A stretch of DNA of 64,000 bases from Azotobacter paspali (GCF_042434745.1 NZ_JBHLSS010000110.1); one strand, 5' to 3'; shown: positions 9,764 to 21,280, counted from the stretch's first letter. Numbers and translations: made by a program. Notes: generated by a model not told the origin, from the letters alone.

Positions 9764-9826
9764 CCGCAGCCATTCCGCGGTCAGGCGCATTTCTGGCCGG
9801 CCACTCCGTCAAGCAGTGCACCTCCG

Positions 9827-11218
9827 ATGCTGAAGAAGCTGTTCAAGTCCTTTCGCCTGTCCCTGAACCGCCCCCATCCGCGCAGCACGCCGGAGGTCCT
9901 TGGCAGCCAGCAGCATTCGCTGCGCCGCGCCGACATCAGCCGCCATGCCGTCAGCGTGGTGGAGCGTCTGCAAAATGCTGGCTACCAGGCTTACCTCGTT
10001 GGCGGTTGCGTCCGAGACCTGCTGCTCGATATCGAGCCGAAGGACTTCGATGTCGCCACCAGCGCCACGCCCGAACAGGTCCGTGCCGAGTTCCGCAATG
10101 CACGGGTGATCGGCCGCCGCTTCAAGCTGGCCCATGTACATTTCGGCCGGGAAATCATCGAAGTCGCCACCTTCCGCGCCCACCATCCGGACGATGAGGA
10201 AGATGACGAGGACAACCATCTGGCGATGCGCCACGAAAGCGGCCGGATCCTGCGCGACAACGTCTACGGCACCCTGGAAGAAGACGCCCAACGCCGCGAC
10301 TTCACCATCAATGCCCTGTATTTCGACATCGCCCATGAGCGCATCCTCGATTACGCCCATGGCGTGCACGACATCCGCAATCATCTGGTTCGCCTGATCG
10401 GCGATCCCGAGCAGCGCTACTTGGAGGACCCGGTGCGCATGCTGCGCGCCGTGCGCTTCGCCGCCAAGCTCGACTTCGACATCGAGCATCACAGCGCCGC
10501 ACCGATCCGTCGGCTCGCACCGTTGTTGCGCGACATTCCCGCTCCCCGCCTGTTCGACGAGGTGCTCAAGCTGTTCCTCTCGGGTTACGCCGAAGACACC
10601 TTCGAGCTGCTACTCGAATACGACCTGTTTGCCCCGCTGTTCCCAGCCACGGCTGCGGCCCTGGAGCGCAACCCAGATTATGTCGAACGGCTGGTCCGCC
10701 ATGCCCTGGCTAATACCGACGAGCGCATCGCCCAGGGCAAGCCGGTGACTCCCGCCTTCCTGTTCGCCGCCCTGCTCTGGCCAGCCCTGCCATCCCGGGC
10801 CCTGGAATTGCAGAGGCGCGGCATGCCGCCGATCCCGGCATTGCAGGAGGCAGCCCATCTGGTGCTCACCGAACAGTGCCGGCGCACTGCGATTCCCAAG
10901 CGTTTCACCCTGCCCACTCGGGAAATTTGGGACTTGCAGGAACGCCTGCCGCGCCGCCAGGGCAAGCGCGCTGACCTGCTGCTCGAGCATCCACGTTTCC
11001 GTGCCGGCTACGACTTCCTTCTGCTGCGCGAGGAGGCCGGCGAGCAGACCGGCGGTCTAGGCGACTGGTGGACCGACTACCAAGAGGCCAGCGACAGTGA
11101 AAGACGCAGCATGATCCGCGCCCTCGGCGGCAAGGACGAAGCCGGCAGCGCTCCGCGCAAGCGCCGCCGCCCCAACCGGCGCCGGCGCGGTTCGAGCGAT
11201 GTGCCGGAGCGGGACTGA
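9827..11218 (+). CDS. pcnB: Poly(A) polymerase I
   Basis: A 463-residue enzyme that adds 3' poly(A) tails to RNA and so promotes decay by PNPase and RNase E. The class II nucleotidyltransferase core is clear: GYQAYLVGGCVRDLLLD, then the catalytic Asp pair in KDFDVATSATPEQV (about residues 55-85), followed by the RNA-binding region RRDFTINALYFD and DPVRMLRAVRFAAKL, which separates poly(A) polymerases and CCA-adding enzymes from other members. The basic C-terminal tail (KRRRPNRRRRGSSD) is typical of PcnB and not of CCA transferase. Its stop overlaps the folK start by one base. Confidence 0.95.
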   Translation: MLKKLFKSFRLSLNRPHPRSTPEVLGSQQHSLRRADISRHAVSVVERLQNAGYQAYLVGGCVRDLLLDIEPKDFDVATSATPEQVRAEFRNARVIGRRFKLAHVHFGREIIEVATFRAHHPDDEEDDEDNHLAMRHESGRILRDNVYGTLEEDAQRRDFTINALYFDIAHERILDYAHGVHDIRNHLVRLIGDPEQRYLEDPVRMLRAVRFAAKLDFDIEHHSAAPIRRLAPLLRDIPAPRLFDEVLKLFLSGYAEDTFELLLEYDLFAPLFPATAAALERNPDYVERLVRHALANTDERIAQGKPVTPAFLFAALLWPALPSRALELQRRGMPPIPALQEAAHLVLTEQCRRTAIPKRFTLPTREIWDLQERLPRRQGKRADLLLEHPRFRAGYDFLLLREEAGEQTGGLGDWWTDYQEASDSERRSMIRALGGKDEAGSAPRKRRRPNRRRRGSSDVPERD

Positions 11219-11706
11219 TGGAGCGCGTCTATATAGGCCTGGGCAGCAATCTGGGCGACCCCGCCATGCAGTTGCGCGTCGCCCTCGACGCCCTGCGGAC
11301 CCTGCCAGGTACACGCCTGGTGGCGGTTTCCGCCTTCTACGACAGCGATCCCCTGGGTCCCGCCGACCAGCCGTGCTATGTGAATGCCGTCGCCGCGCTG
11401 GACTCCGCATTGGCCCCCCTGGAGCTGCTCGACGCCCTGCAGGCGATCGAGCGGAAACAAGGCCGGGTACGCAAGGCCGAACGCTGGGGTCCGCGCACCC
11501 TGGACCTCGATATCCTGCTGTTCGGCAACCGCCAATTGCACGAAGAACGCCTGATCGTCCCCCACTACCATCTCCACGCGCGCCCCTTCGTGCTCTATCC
11601 ACTGGCAGAGATTGCTCCCGGGCTGCGCCTGCCAGATGGCCGCCTACTCGATGAACTGCTCGCCGCCTGCCCGGCGCAAGGATTGCGCCGTCGTAGCGAA
11701 TCCTGA
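11218..11706 (+). CDS. folK: 2-amino-4-hydroxy-6-hydroxymethyldihydropteridine pyrophosphokinase
   Basis: A 162-residue HPPK, the folate-pathway enzyme that transfers pyrophosphate from ATP to hydroxymethyldihydropterin just before dihydropteroate synthase (folP, also in this window). Visible motifs are YIGLGSNLGDP at the N-terminus, AVSAFYDSDPLG, and the catalytic WGPRTLDLDILLFG (about residues 91-104), which carries the Mg-binding D-x-D. The ATG overlaps the pcnB stop (TGATG), indicating translational coupling. Length is normal. Confidence 0.96.
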   Translation: MERVYIGLGSNLGDPAMQLRVALDALRTLPGTRLVAVSAFYDSDPLGPADQPCYVNAVAALDSALAPLELLDALQAIERKQGRVRKAERWGPRTLDLDILLFGNRQLHEERLIVPHYHLHARPFVLYPLAEIAPGLRLPDGRLLDELLAACPAQGLRRRSES

Positions 11707-11811
11707 ACGGGTGCCCAAAGCGGCAATTGACTTGAAGCCCCCCAATCAGGACTATAAGCCTCCCATTGTCTCGCATCGGTGCCCACCGATGCTGTCCCGG
11801 ACGACACCGAC

Positions 11812-12612
11812 ATGCCCGACGTAACCCTGATCACTCTGCAAGGACTCAAGCAGCGCGGCGAAAAGATCGTCATGCTGACCTGCTATGACGCCACCTTCGC
11901 CCAGATCGCCAGCCAGGCAGGCATCGAGGTGCTGCTGGTCGGCGACTCCCTTGGCATGGTTCTACAGGGCCACGACAGCACCCTACCCACCAGCGTGGCC
12001 GAGATGGCCTACCACACCACCTGCGTCAGACGCGGCAACCGCGGCGCGCTGATCGTCACCGATCTGCCGTTCATGTCCTATGCCTCGCTGGACCAGGCTC
12101 TGGAGAGCAGCGCCCAGGTCATGCGCGCCGGTGCCCATATGGTCAAGCTGGAGGGCGGTGCCTGGCTGTGCGAAACCGTGACGCGCCTGGCCGAGAACGG
12201 CATCCCGGCCTGCGTGCATCTGGGCCTGACTCCGCAATCGGTGAACCTGTTCGGCGGCTACAAGGTGCAGGGCCGCGACGAAGGGCGAGCGCGCCAGCTG
12301 CGTGCCGATGCCGAAGCCCTGGAACGGGCCGGGGCAGCCATGCTGCTGCTGGAATGCGTGCCCAGCCCGCTGGCGGAACAGATCACCCGTGCGGCAGGCG
12401 TGCCGGTCATAGGCATCGGCGCCGGTGCCGCCACCGATGGCCAGGTCCTGGTCATGCACGACATGCTCGGGCTGTCCCTGACCGGGCGCACGCCGAAGTT
12501 CGTGAAAGACTTCATGGCCGGCCAAGAAAACATCCAGGCGGCCTTCGCCGCGTACGCACATGCGGTCAAGCAAGGCGAATTCCCAACAGCCGAACATGGA
12601 TTTTCAGCATGA
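11812..12612 (+). CDS. panB: 3-methyl-2-oxobutanoate hydroxymethyltransferase
   Basis: A 266-residue TIM-barrel enzyme that makes ketopantoate from 2-oxoisovalerate and methylene-tetrahydrofolate, the first committed step of pantothenate synthesis. Family landmarks are KIVMLTCYDATFAQIA, the metal-binding VGDSLGMVLQGHDSTLP, HMVKLEGG, and GIPACVHLGLTPQSV. The start MPDVTLITLQ matches other pseudomonads; an upstream in-frame GTG at 11779 was rejected. It overlaps panC by ATGA and panD follows, so the three pan genes form one unit. Confidence 0.96.
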   Translation: MPDVTLITLQGLKQRGEKIVMLTCYDATFAQIASQAGIEVLLVGDSLGMVLQGHDSTLPTSVAEMAYHTTCVRRGNRGALIVTDLPFMSYASLDQALESSAQVMRAGAHMVKLEGGAWLCETVTRLAENGIPACVHLGLTPQSVNLFGGYKVQGRDEGRARQLRADAEALERAGAAMLLLECVPSPLAEQITRAAGVPVIGIGAGAATDGQVLVMHDMLGLSLTGRTPKFVKDFMAGQENIQAAFAAYAHAVKQGEFPTAEHGFSA

Positions 12613-13460
12613 TCACCCTCAAGACCGTCCGCGAACTACGCGCCGCCATTGCCCGGGCCCGAGGCGATGGCAAGCGCATCGCCCTGGTTCCGACCATGGG
12701 TAACCTGCACGCAGGACACATCGCGCTGGTGGAGAAGGCTCGCCAGCGTGCCGACTTCGTAGTCGCCAGTATCTTCGTCAATCCCTTGCAGTTCGGCCCC
12801 GCCGAGGATCTCGATAAGTATCCACGCACCCTCGCCGCCGATCAGGAAAAACTGCTCGAAGGCGGTTGCAACCTGTTGTTCGCCCCCAACGCCGAAGAGA
12901 TGTATCCGGGCGGCATGCAGGGACAGACGCGCATTTCCGTCCCCGTCGTCTCCGAAGGGCTCTGCGGCGCCGCGCGCCCTGGCCACTTCGAAGGTGTCGC
13001 TACAGTGGTGACCAAGCTGTTCAACATCGCCCAGCCGGACATCGCCCTGTTCGGCGAGAAAGACTACCAGCAACTGGCGGTGATCCGCACCCTGGTACGC
13101 GACCTCAACATGCCGATCCAGATCTTCGGCGAACCCACTGTACGCGCCGCCGACGGTCTGGCCCTGTCCTCACGCAACGGTTACCTGAACGACGAGCAGC
13201 GCAACGTGGCGCCGGCGCTGTACCGCACCCTGAGCGACATCGGAACGGCTATCCGGGCAGGCGAACAGGACTTCGTCGGGCTTTGCACCCAGGGACTGGA
13301 GGCGTTGCGCCAAGCCGGTTTCCGTCCCGACTACCTGGAGATCCGCGAGGCTGCCAGCCTGCGCCCGGCGGCTCTCGGGGACCTTCGGCTGGTCGTGCTC
13401 GCGGCGGCCTATCTAGGCAATACCCGCCTGATCGACAACCTGAGTGTCGACATCGCCTGA
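12609..13460 (+). CDS. panC: Pantothenate synthetase
   Basis: A 283-residue ligase that joins pantoate and beta-alanine through a pantoyl-adenylate. Visible motifs are the HIGH-like ALVPTMGNLHAGHIALV (about residues 25-41), SIFVNPLQFGPAEDLDKYPR, the loop FGEKDYQQLAVIRTLV, and the KMSKS-like LALSSRNGYLN. The start is the ATG that overlaps the panB stop by four bases. Its beta-alanine substrate comes from panD, 120 bases further on. Confidence 0.96.
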   Translation: MITLKTVRELRAAIARARGDGKRIALVPTMGNLHAGHIALVEKARQRADFVVASIFVNPLQFGPAEDLDKYPRTLAADQEKLLEGGCNLLFAPNAEEMYPGGMQGQTRISVPVVSEGLCGAARPGHFEGVATVVTKLFNIAQPDIALFGEKDYQQLAVIRTLVRDLNMPIQIFGEPTVRAADGLALSSRNGYLNDEQRNVAPALYRTLSDIGTAIRAGEQDFVGLCTQGLEALRQAGFRPDYLEIREAASLRPAALGDLRLVVLAAAYLGNTRLIDNLSVDIA

Positions 13461-13482
13461 ACATTGACGAAGTCTCGCCGGA

Positions 13483-13515
13483 ACGGCCCGCAGGTCGGCC
13501 CGAGCGGGTCGTTTT
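13483..13515 (+). terminator. Terminator-like hairpin between panC and panD
   Basis: ACGGCCCGC and GCGGGTCGT form a 9-bp stem with one G-U pair over a 12-base loop, followed by TTTTC. It suggests that panD may be partly uncoupled from panBC. Confidence 0.55.
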
Positions 13516-13580
13516 CTTGATCACCCCTGGCGCTTGAGGCAAACTCAGCCGCCGCCAGTGGAACCTGAAGAGGAATTGCC

Positions 13581-13961
13581 ATGGATGCCATCATGCTCAA
13601 GGCCAAACTGCACCGCGCCGAGGTGACCCACTCGGTGCTCGATTATGAAGGATCCTGCGCCATCGATGGAGAATGGCTGGATCTGGCAGGTATCCACGAG
13701 TACGAGCAGATCCAGATCTACAACGTCGACAACGGCGAGCGCTTCACCACCTACGCGATCCGCGCCGAGGACGGCTCGAAGATGATTTCGGTGAACGGTG
13801 CCGCCGCGCACAAGGCGCAAAAGGGCGACCGCGTGATTATCTGCGCCTATGCGCATTACAGCGAAGCGGAGCTGGCCACTCATAAGCCGCGCATGCTGTA
13901 CATGGCTCCCGGCAACGTGCTCAGCCATACCAGCAACGCGATTCCGGTCCAGGTTGCCTGA
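13581..13961 (+). CDS. panD: Aspartate 1-decarboxylase (pyruvoyl proenzyme)
   Basis: A 126-residue proenzyme that makes beta-alanine from aspartate. The self-cleavage site Gly24-Ser25 is intact in YEGSCAID and would give the pyruvoyl group on the alpha chain. Other family stretches are MLKAKLHRAEVTHS at the N-terminus, NGAAAHKAQKGDRVII and the conserved Tyr in CAYAHYSE. The start has GAGGAA eight bases upstream. It supplies panC. Confidence 0.96.
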   Translation: MDAIMLKAKLHRAEVTHSVLDYEGSCAIDGEWLDLAGIHEYEQIQIYNVDNGERFTTYAIRAEDGSKMISVNGAAAHKAQKGDRVIICAYAHYSEAELATHKPRMLYMAPGNVLSHTSNAIPVQVA

Positions 13962-14025
13962 GTCGCTCGCCGCGCGCCTGCGAGCCCCCCGCCCGGACGA
14001 TGCCCGCTGCGGGCATCTTCCCCGC

Positions 14026-14051
14026 AAAGCCCGGAGTATTCCGGGCTTTTT
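14026..14051 (+). terminator. Intrinsic terminator after panD
   Basis: AAAGCCCGG, loop AGTATT, CCGGGCTTT then TT: a 9-bp stem plus U-run, 65 bases after the panD stop. Confidence 0.9.
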
Positions 14052-14085
14052 GCTATCCGAACAGATCCACAGGAAGCAGAACTCC

Positions 14086-15748
14086 ATGCCGCACCACTAG
14101 CAACCTCTCGATGTGACGCCCCTGAGCTCCTGGGAGGCGCTCCGCCAGCATCGCGAAGCCATGCAGTCCTTCCGTATACGCGAGGCCTTCCAGAACGATC
14201 CGCAACGCTTCGACGAGTTCTCCCTGAGCAGCAGTGGCCTGTTTCTCGATTATTCGAAACACCTGCTGACCCAGGAGACCCGCAGTCTACTGATGCGCCT
14301 GGCGCGCGAAGCCGGGCTGGAAAGAGCCATCCATGCGCTGTTCGAAGGCGAAGCGGTGAACGCCTCCGAAGGCCGCCCCGCGCTGCACACCGCGCTGCGC
14401 CGGCCGATCGGCGAGCGCCTGGTGGTCGACGGCGAGAATCTGATTCCCCAGGTGCACCGGGTACTCAACCAGATGACCGAACTAGTCGGCCGCATCCATG
14501 ACCGCCTGTGGCGCGGCTACTCGGAAAACCCATCACCGACGTGGTGAACATCGGCATCGGCGGCTCCTTCCTGGGGCCCCAACTGGTATCCGAGGCCCTG
14601 CTGCCCTTCGCCCAGCACGGCGTGCGCTGCCACTACCTGGCGAACATCGACGGCAGCGAGCTCCATGAATTGTCTTGCCGCCTGCGTGCCGAGACTACCC
14701 TGTTCATCGTCTCCTCGAAATCTTTCGGCACCCTGGAGACCCTGAAGAATGCCCAGGCGGCACGTACCTGGTATCTGGCCCAGGGCGGCACGGAGAGCGA
14801 ACTGCACCGCCACTTCATCGCCGTCTCCAGCAATATCGCGACAGCGGTGGCCTTCGGCATCCGTCAGGAGAACATCTTCCCGATGTGGGACTGGGTTGGC
14901 AAACGCTATTCGCTGTAGTCGGCGATCGGCGTGCCGACCGCGCTGGCCATCGGCATAGCCAACTTCAAAGACCTGCTCTCCGGCGCCTATGCCATAGACC
15001 AGCACTTCCTGAGCGCGCCTTTCGAAAGCAACAGCCGGTATTGCTGGCCATGCTCGGCGTCTGGTACGGCAACTTCTGGGGTGCGCAGAGTCATGCCATC
15101 CTGCCCTACGACCACTATCTGCGGAACATCACCCAGCATCTGCAACAACTGGACATGGAGTCCAACGGCAAAAGCGTGCGCCAGGACGGCAGCCCGGTCT
15201 CCTGCGGGACGGGCCCGGTGATCTGGGGCTGCGTCGGCTGCAACGGCCAACACGCCTACCACCAGTTGCTGCACCAAGGCACCCTGCTGATCCCGGCGGA
15301 CTTTATCGTGCCGGTGGTCAGCCACAACCCGGTGGCCGACCACCACCAGTGGCTGTACGCCAACTGCCTGTCGCAGAGCCAGGCGCTGATGCTCGGCAAG
15401 AGCCGCGAGGAGGCCGAGGTGGAACTGCGCGCCAAGGGCCTGCCGGAGGCGGAAGTGAAGCGCTTGGCACCACACAAGGTGATCCCCGGCAACTGGCCGA
15501 GCAGCACCCTGGTCATGGAACGCGTCAGCCCGCGCCGCCTGGGCGCGCTGGTCGCCCTCTACGAGCACAAGGTATTCGCGCAGAGCATCATCTGGGGTAT
15601 CAATGCCTTCGACCAGTGGGGCGTCGAGTTGGGCAAGGAACTGGGCAAGAACGTCTACCAGCGCCTGACCGGCCATGACGAGTCGCCGGCCGAGGACGCC
15701 TCGACCCAGGGCCTGATCAGCTACTTCCGCGGCCGCCACCGCGGCTGA
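14086..15748 (+). pseudogene. pgi: Glucose-6-phosphate isomerase, multiply disrupted
   Basis: The DNA still encodes a full-length Pgi spread over three frames. Lesions in order are: a TAG at codon 5 (14098-14100); a one-base loss in the A-run near 14525-14529 (YSENP where YSEKPITDVV is expected), shifting the frame; a Trp-to-stop TAG at 14916-14918 in RYSL*SAIG; and a one-base loss near 15036 (AACAGCCG where Asn-Met-Pro is expected). A GTG at 14113 could bypass only the first. The remaining text (GIGGSFLGPQLV, IVSSKSFGTLETLKN, NFWGAQSHAILPYDHYL, GNWPSSTLVMERVSPR) is still close to the family, with odd changes such as WGC for WGG and GNW for GNR. The decay therefore looks recent. It keeps its conserved position between panD and acs. 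Confidence 0.93.
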
Positions 15749-15875
15749 CCAATCCCCGGGCTCAGGTTCCGCCCCGTCTGCGCTCCCCTCCTGCCCCCTC
15801 TTATGCGACTTGAACACAGCGGTCCTCGGGTCCACGCTTAGGTCACCCGCGGATACACAAAAACAAGGAACCGCC

Positions 15876-17813
<1,938 letters not shown>

Positions 17814-17849
17814 GCCGAGGCGCCACGAAAGCGGGCAAGGCGGGTGGCA

Positions 17850-17883
17850 GAGCGCCTCACTCCCCTTCAGGGGATAGGCGCTC
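17850..17883. repeat. Inverted repeat between acs and the DUF748 gene
   Basis: GAGCGCCT at 17850-17857 pairs with AGGCGCTC at 17876-17883, with an inner TCCCC/GGGGA stem around TTCA. It could be a terminator without a U-run or a REP-like palindrome. Confidence 0.5.
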
Positions 17884-17952
17884 GGCTTCGGCAATCGGCG
17901 AGCTCATGACATACTCTCGAATAAGCTTGGCCAGAGAAGAAAAGATATTCCC

Positions 17953-20898
17953 ATGCCCAAAGGACTGAAACCCGCCCTCGTTACTCTGGCCGCTGCCCCC
18001 GCCCTCTATGGCCTGTTCGGCTTCCTCGTTCTCCCTGGCGTCGCCCAGCAGGTGATCAATCGGCAACTCCCCCGCTTCGTCACCCAGCCGGCCAACCTGG
18101 AGCGCCTGGAGTTCAATCCTTTCACCCTGGAATTGACACTGCACCGACTGCGCCTCGGTGAAGCGGGCAACGAGCAACTGGGCTTCGAGCGCCTGTACGG
18201 CAAGTTGCAATGGGATAGCTTGTGGAGCGGCCATCTGCATCTGGCCGAATTGCAACTGGAGCGCCCCCATGTGGAAGTGTTGCTCGACAAGCAGGGCGAA
18301 CTGAATCTGGCCCACCTGTTCAAACTCCCGCCGGCCAGCCCCGAACAGGAAGAAGAACCGGCCGGAACCCCTTTCCCGGTGCACCTCGACCGTTTTTTGC
18401 TGAGCGCCGGCCAGATCCATTTCCAGGACCAACAGCCGAGCGAGCCGGTCGAAGTCCGCTATGACGCCCTCCAGCTCGAAGTACGCAATCTCGGCACCTT
18501 GCCGAACGACACCGCCGAACTGACCTTGCAGGCCAGCGGGCCGAATGCCGGCCGGATCGACTGGAGCGGTCAGTTCAGCCTGGTGCCGATGCGCTCTAGC
18601 GGCAAGCTGGGCATCGACCAGGTCGGCCTGGCCATCTGGTGGCCCTACGTGCGGAATTCCGTGCCCCTAGTGCTGGAGAACGGCACGCTCAGCTTGAGCA
18701 GCGACTACCAATTGGATTTGGCGGAAGGTTTTCGCCTGCAGTTGCAGAATGCCGCCCTCAAGCTCGCACCGTTCGCCATCAAGGCGCCGAATGGCCGGCC
18801 TCTCGCCCGCCTGCAGAGCCTGGAGGTCGGCAAGACCTCGCTCGACCTGGCCGAGCGCCGGGTATCGATCGGCCAGGTGCAGGGCCAGGGCCTGGAAACC
18901 TGGGCGGCCCGCGAGGCCGACGGCAAGCTGGATTGGCAGAAATTGTTCGCATCCGGCACACCCGGAAAAACACCGAGCAAAAGCGCCGCCGACGACGCCA
19001 AGCATGAGGCTGGGCAACCCGACGCGCCTGACAAGAAACCCGGCAAGCCCTGGCAGATCGTCCTGGCGGATGTCCGGCTGCGCGGCAGCCGCCTGTATCT
19101 GGCCGACCGGGTGCCAAAGCAGGACGTGGAATTGCTGGTCGGCCCGCTGAATCTCAGCCTGCGCGACTTCGACAGCCTCGGCCAGAGCCCCTTCAGGCTT
19201 GAACTGGACAGCGGCATCGGCCGCCAAGGCCGACTCAAGGCTGCCGGCCAGGTACAACTGAGCCCGCTCGTCGCACAACTGCAAGTCGGCAGCAGCGATC
19301 TGGACCTGCACCTGGCGCAGGCCTATATCGCGCCCTTCGTTCGCCTGGAGCTGCGTAGCGGGCAACTTGACAGCGCCCTGAAGGTCGACCTGAAGGGCGG
19401 CGAAAAGCTGGCCCTGCGAGTCGACGGCCGCGCCAGCGTCAAACAACTGCACATCCTCGATACCCTGAGAAACCGGGATTTCGTCAAGTGGCGCCAGTTG
19501 ACCCTCGAAAACCTCAGCTACCGCCATGACGAGCAACTGAGCATCGAACGGGTTCTGCTCGAACAGCCCTATGCCCGTTTCATCGTCAACGAGGATCTGA
19601 GCACCAACGTCAGCGAACTGCTTATCGCCCAGGAAAAAGAACAGCCGAAGCCGGCCCGCAAGGGCGCACCGAAATCCACGGAACAATCGGCTACCCAGCC
19701 GCTGGGCATCCGTATCGGCACGGTGGAGATCAAGAACGGCTCGGCCAACTTCGCCGACTTCAGCCTGCGGCCCAACTTCGCCACGGCCATCCAGCAACTC
19801 AACGGGCGCATCGGCAGCCTGGACAATCGCCGGCCGAAGCCGGCCAGCGTGGATATCAAGGGTAAGGTGGACCGCTACGCGCCAGTCAGCATCAAGGGCG
19901 AGCTAAATCCCTTCGATCCGCTCGACAGCCTGGACATCGAAACTCGTTTCCAGCGAGTCGAACTGACCACCCTGACTCCCTATTCAGGCAAGTTCGCCGG
20001 CTATCGCATCCGCAAGGGACGCCTCAATCTGGACCTGCACTACCGTATCGCCAAAGGCGCGTTGAATGCCGAGAACAACCTGGTCCTGGAGCAACTGCAA
20101 TTGGGCGAGCAGGTCGACAGCCCGGATGCGGTGGACTTGCCGATCCGCTTGGCAGTGGCCTTGCTGAAGGACAGCCAGGGACGGATCGCCATCGACCTGC
20201 CGGTCCAGGGCGACCTGAACAACCCCCAGTTCAGGGTCATGCCCATCGTCTGGCAGACGCTGCGCAATCTGGTGGTACGCGCGGCACAGGCGCCGTTCAA
20301 GTTCATCGCCGGGCTCGCCGGCGGCGACGCCGACCTCAGTCAAGTCGAGTTCAACCCGGGCAGCAGCGAGCTGGACGCCGCAGCGCGGCGCAGCCTGGAC
20401 GCCCTTGGCAAGGCACTGAAAGAGCGCCCACAATTGCGCCTGGAGATCGAAGGAATGAGCGTCCAGGCCAGCGACGGCCCGCTGATGGCGGAGCGGCGCC
20501 TGGAGCGCGAATACCGGAGCCTCTACTACCGCATCCTGCAACGACAGGGCGAACGCGTGCCGGCCAGCGCCGATGGACTGAAGGTTCCCGACGACGAAAA
20601 GGAGCCGCTACTCGAAGGCATTTACCGTAGCCGCCTGAAACAGCAACCGCCGGCGGAGTGGAAAGAACTGGGCAAGCAAGAACGCACCACCCGGCTGCGC
20701 GAAGCCGTGCTGGCTTCCTGGAGCGACAATACGCTGCTGCTCCGCCAGTTGGCCCAGGCGCGCGCCGCCAGCATCAAGGCTTATCTGGTCGATCAGGCCG
20801 GCCTGGAGGACCAGCGTATTTACCAGTTGGATGTCGGGGTCAGCGAAGCGCCGGCCGGCGAGCGCATCAGCGTCCCGTTGCAACTGGCCGGCGAATGA
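17953..20898 (+). CDS. DUF748 / AsmA-like envelope protein
   Basis: A 981-residue protein with one N-terminal membrane helix (about residues 8-32, ALVTLAAAPALYGLFGFLVLP) and a long beta-rich periplasmic body. The opening (VINRQLPRF ... LERLEFNPFTLELTLHRLRLGE) is the DUF748 signature, a family related to AsmA proteins that span the periplasm and are thought to move phospholipids or aid outer-membrane assembly. Near residue 800 the stretch FNPGSSELDAAARRSLDALGKAL resembles the start of an OmpA-like peptidoglycan-binding domain. Its function has not been established. The stop overlaps the start of the next gene (ATGA). Confidence 0.85.
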   Translation: MPKGLKPALVTLAAAPALYGLFGFLVLPGVAQQVINRQLPRFVTQPANLERLEFNPFTLELTLHRLRLGEAGNEQLGFERLYGKLQWDSLWSGHLHLAELQLERPHVEVLLDKQGELNLAHLFKLPPASPEQEEEPAGTPFPVHLDRFLLSAGQIHFQDQQPSEPVEVRYDALQLEVRNLGTLPNDTAELTLQASGPNAGRIDWSGQFSLVPMRSSGKLGIDQVGLAIWWPYVRNSVPLVLENGTLSLSSDYQLDLAEGFRLQLQNAALKLAPFAIKAPNGRPLARLQSLEVGKTSLDLAERRVSIGQVQGQGLETWAAREADGKLDWQKLFASGTPGKTPSKSAADDAKHEAGQPDAPDKKPGKPWQIVLADVRLRGSRLYLADRVPKQDVELLVGPLNLSLRDFDSLGQSPFRLELDSGIGRQGRLKAAGQVQLSPLVAQLQVGSSDLDLHLAQAYIAPFVRLELRSGQLDSALKVDLKGGEKLALRVDGRASVKQLHILDTLRNRDFVKWRQLTLENLSYRHDEQLSIERVLLEQPYARFIVNEDLSTNVSELLIAQEKEQPKPARKGAPKSTEQSATQPLGIRIGTVEIKNGSANFADFSLRPNFATAIQQLNGRIGSLDNRRPKPASVDIKGKVDRYAPVSIKGELNPFDPLDSLDIETRFQRVELTTLTPYSGKFAGYRIRKGRLNLDLHYRIAKGALNAENNLVLEQLQLGEQVDSPDAVDLPIRLAVALLKDSQGRIAIDLPVQGDLNNPQFRVMPIVWQTLRNLVVRAAQAPFKFIAGLAGGDADLSQVEFNPGSSELDAAARRSLDALGKALKERPQLRLEIEGMSVQASDGPLMAERRLEREYRSLYYRILQRQGERVPASADGLKVPDDEKEPLLEGIYRSRLKQQPPAEWKELGKQERTTRLREAVLASWSDNTLLLRQLAQARAASIKAYLVDQAGLEDQRIYQLDVGVSEAPAGERISVPLQLAGE

Positions 20899-21209
20899 TG
20901 GCACACATAAATTCATTCCGCCTGTCCGCCGCCTTGTTCGGCCTGTTGCCATCTCTGCTCCCGGCCGCCACCCTGCGCTGCGACAACCGGCTGATCAGTA
21001 CTGGCGACTCCACCTACGAAGTCCTCGCCAAATGTGGCGAGCCGGTCAGCCGCGAGCCACTTGGCTGTCGCGAGTGGCACGACGACTGGGGCACCTACCA
21101 TGAACCGACGCGGGAGGGATGGGTATATGGTCCGCGCAACGGCATGCACTACTTTCTGCGCTTCGAAGGCAACCGCCTGGTCGACATCGACAGTCGGCGC
21201 CTCCAATGA
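20895..21209 (+). CDS. Small exported DUF2845 protein
   Basis: A 104-residue protein with a signal peptide (about residues 5-26, ending LLPAA) and a mature part that begins TLRCDNRLISTGDSTYEVLAKCGEPVSRE, typical of DUF2845. This family has paired cysteines and a C-G-x-P motif (KCGEP) resembling the SmpA/OmlA fold. Start choice is between two adjacent ATGs (20895 and 20898); the first overlaps the upstream stop as ATGA. It is likely co-translated with the DUF748 gene, so the two may act together in the envelope. No function is known. Confidence 0.8.
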   Translation: MMAHINSFRLSAALFGLLPSLLPAATLRCDNRLISTGDSTYEVLAKCGEPVSREPLGCREWHDDWGTYHEPTREGWVYGPRNGMHYFLRFEGNRLVDIDSRRLQ

Positions 21210-21234
21210 AAAGCGATTGTGCACCGGAACGAAT

Positions 21235-21260
21235 GAGGGCCCCGTAAGGCCCTCGTCTTT
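21235..21260 (+). terminator. Terminator between convergent DUF2845 gene and pnp
   Basis: GAGGGCC, loop CCGTAA, GGCCCTC, followed by GTCTTT. The 7-bp stem is symmetric and could end transcription from both sides, since pnp ends at 21281 on the minus strand. Confidence 0.7.
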
Positions 21261-21280
21261 CCCTTTCACGAGTGCGGCGA

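Noticed and set aside
9456..10197. Open frames across the cbrB-pcnB gap
   Set aside because: They lie over the crcZ RNA and pcnB and have no protein-like composition.
13665..13680. Damage to the PanD cleavage site
   Set aside because: Checked: Gly24-Ser25 is intact, so panD looks functional.
14113..14547. GTG start at 14113 as a rescue of pgi
   Set aside because: It would avoid only the codon-5 stop; the frame still ends at 14547, and two later lesions remain.
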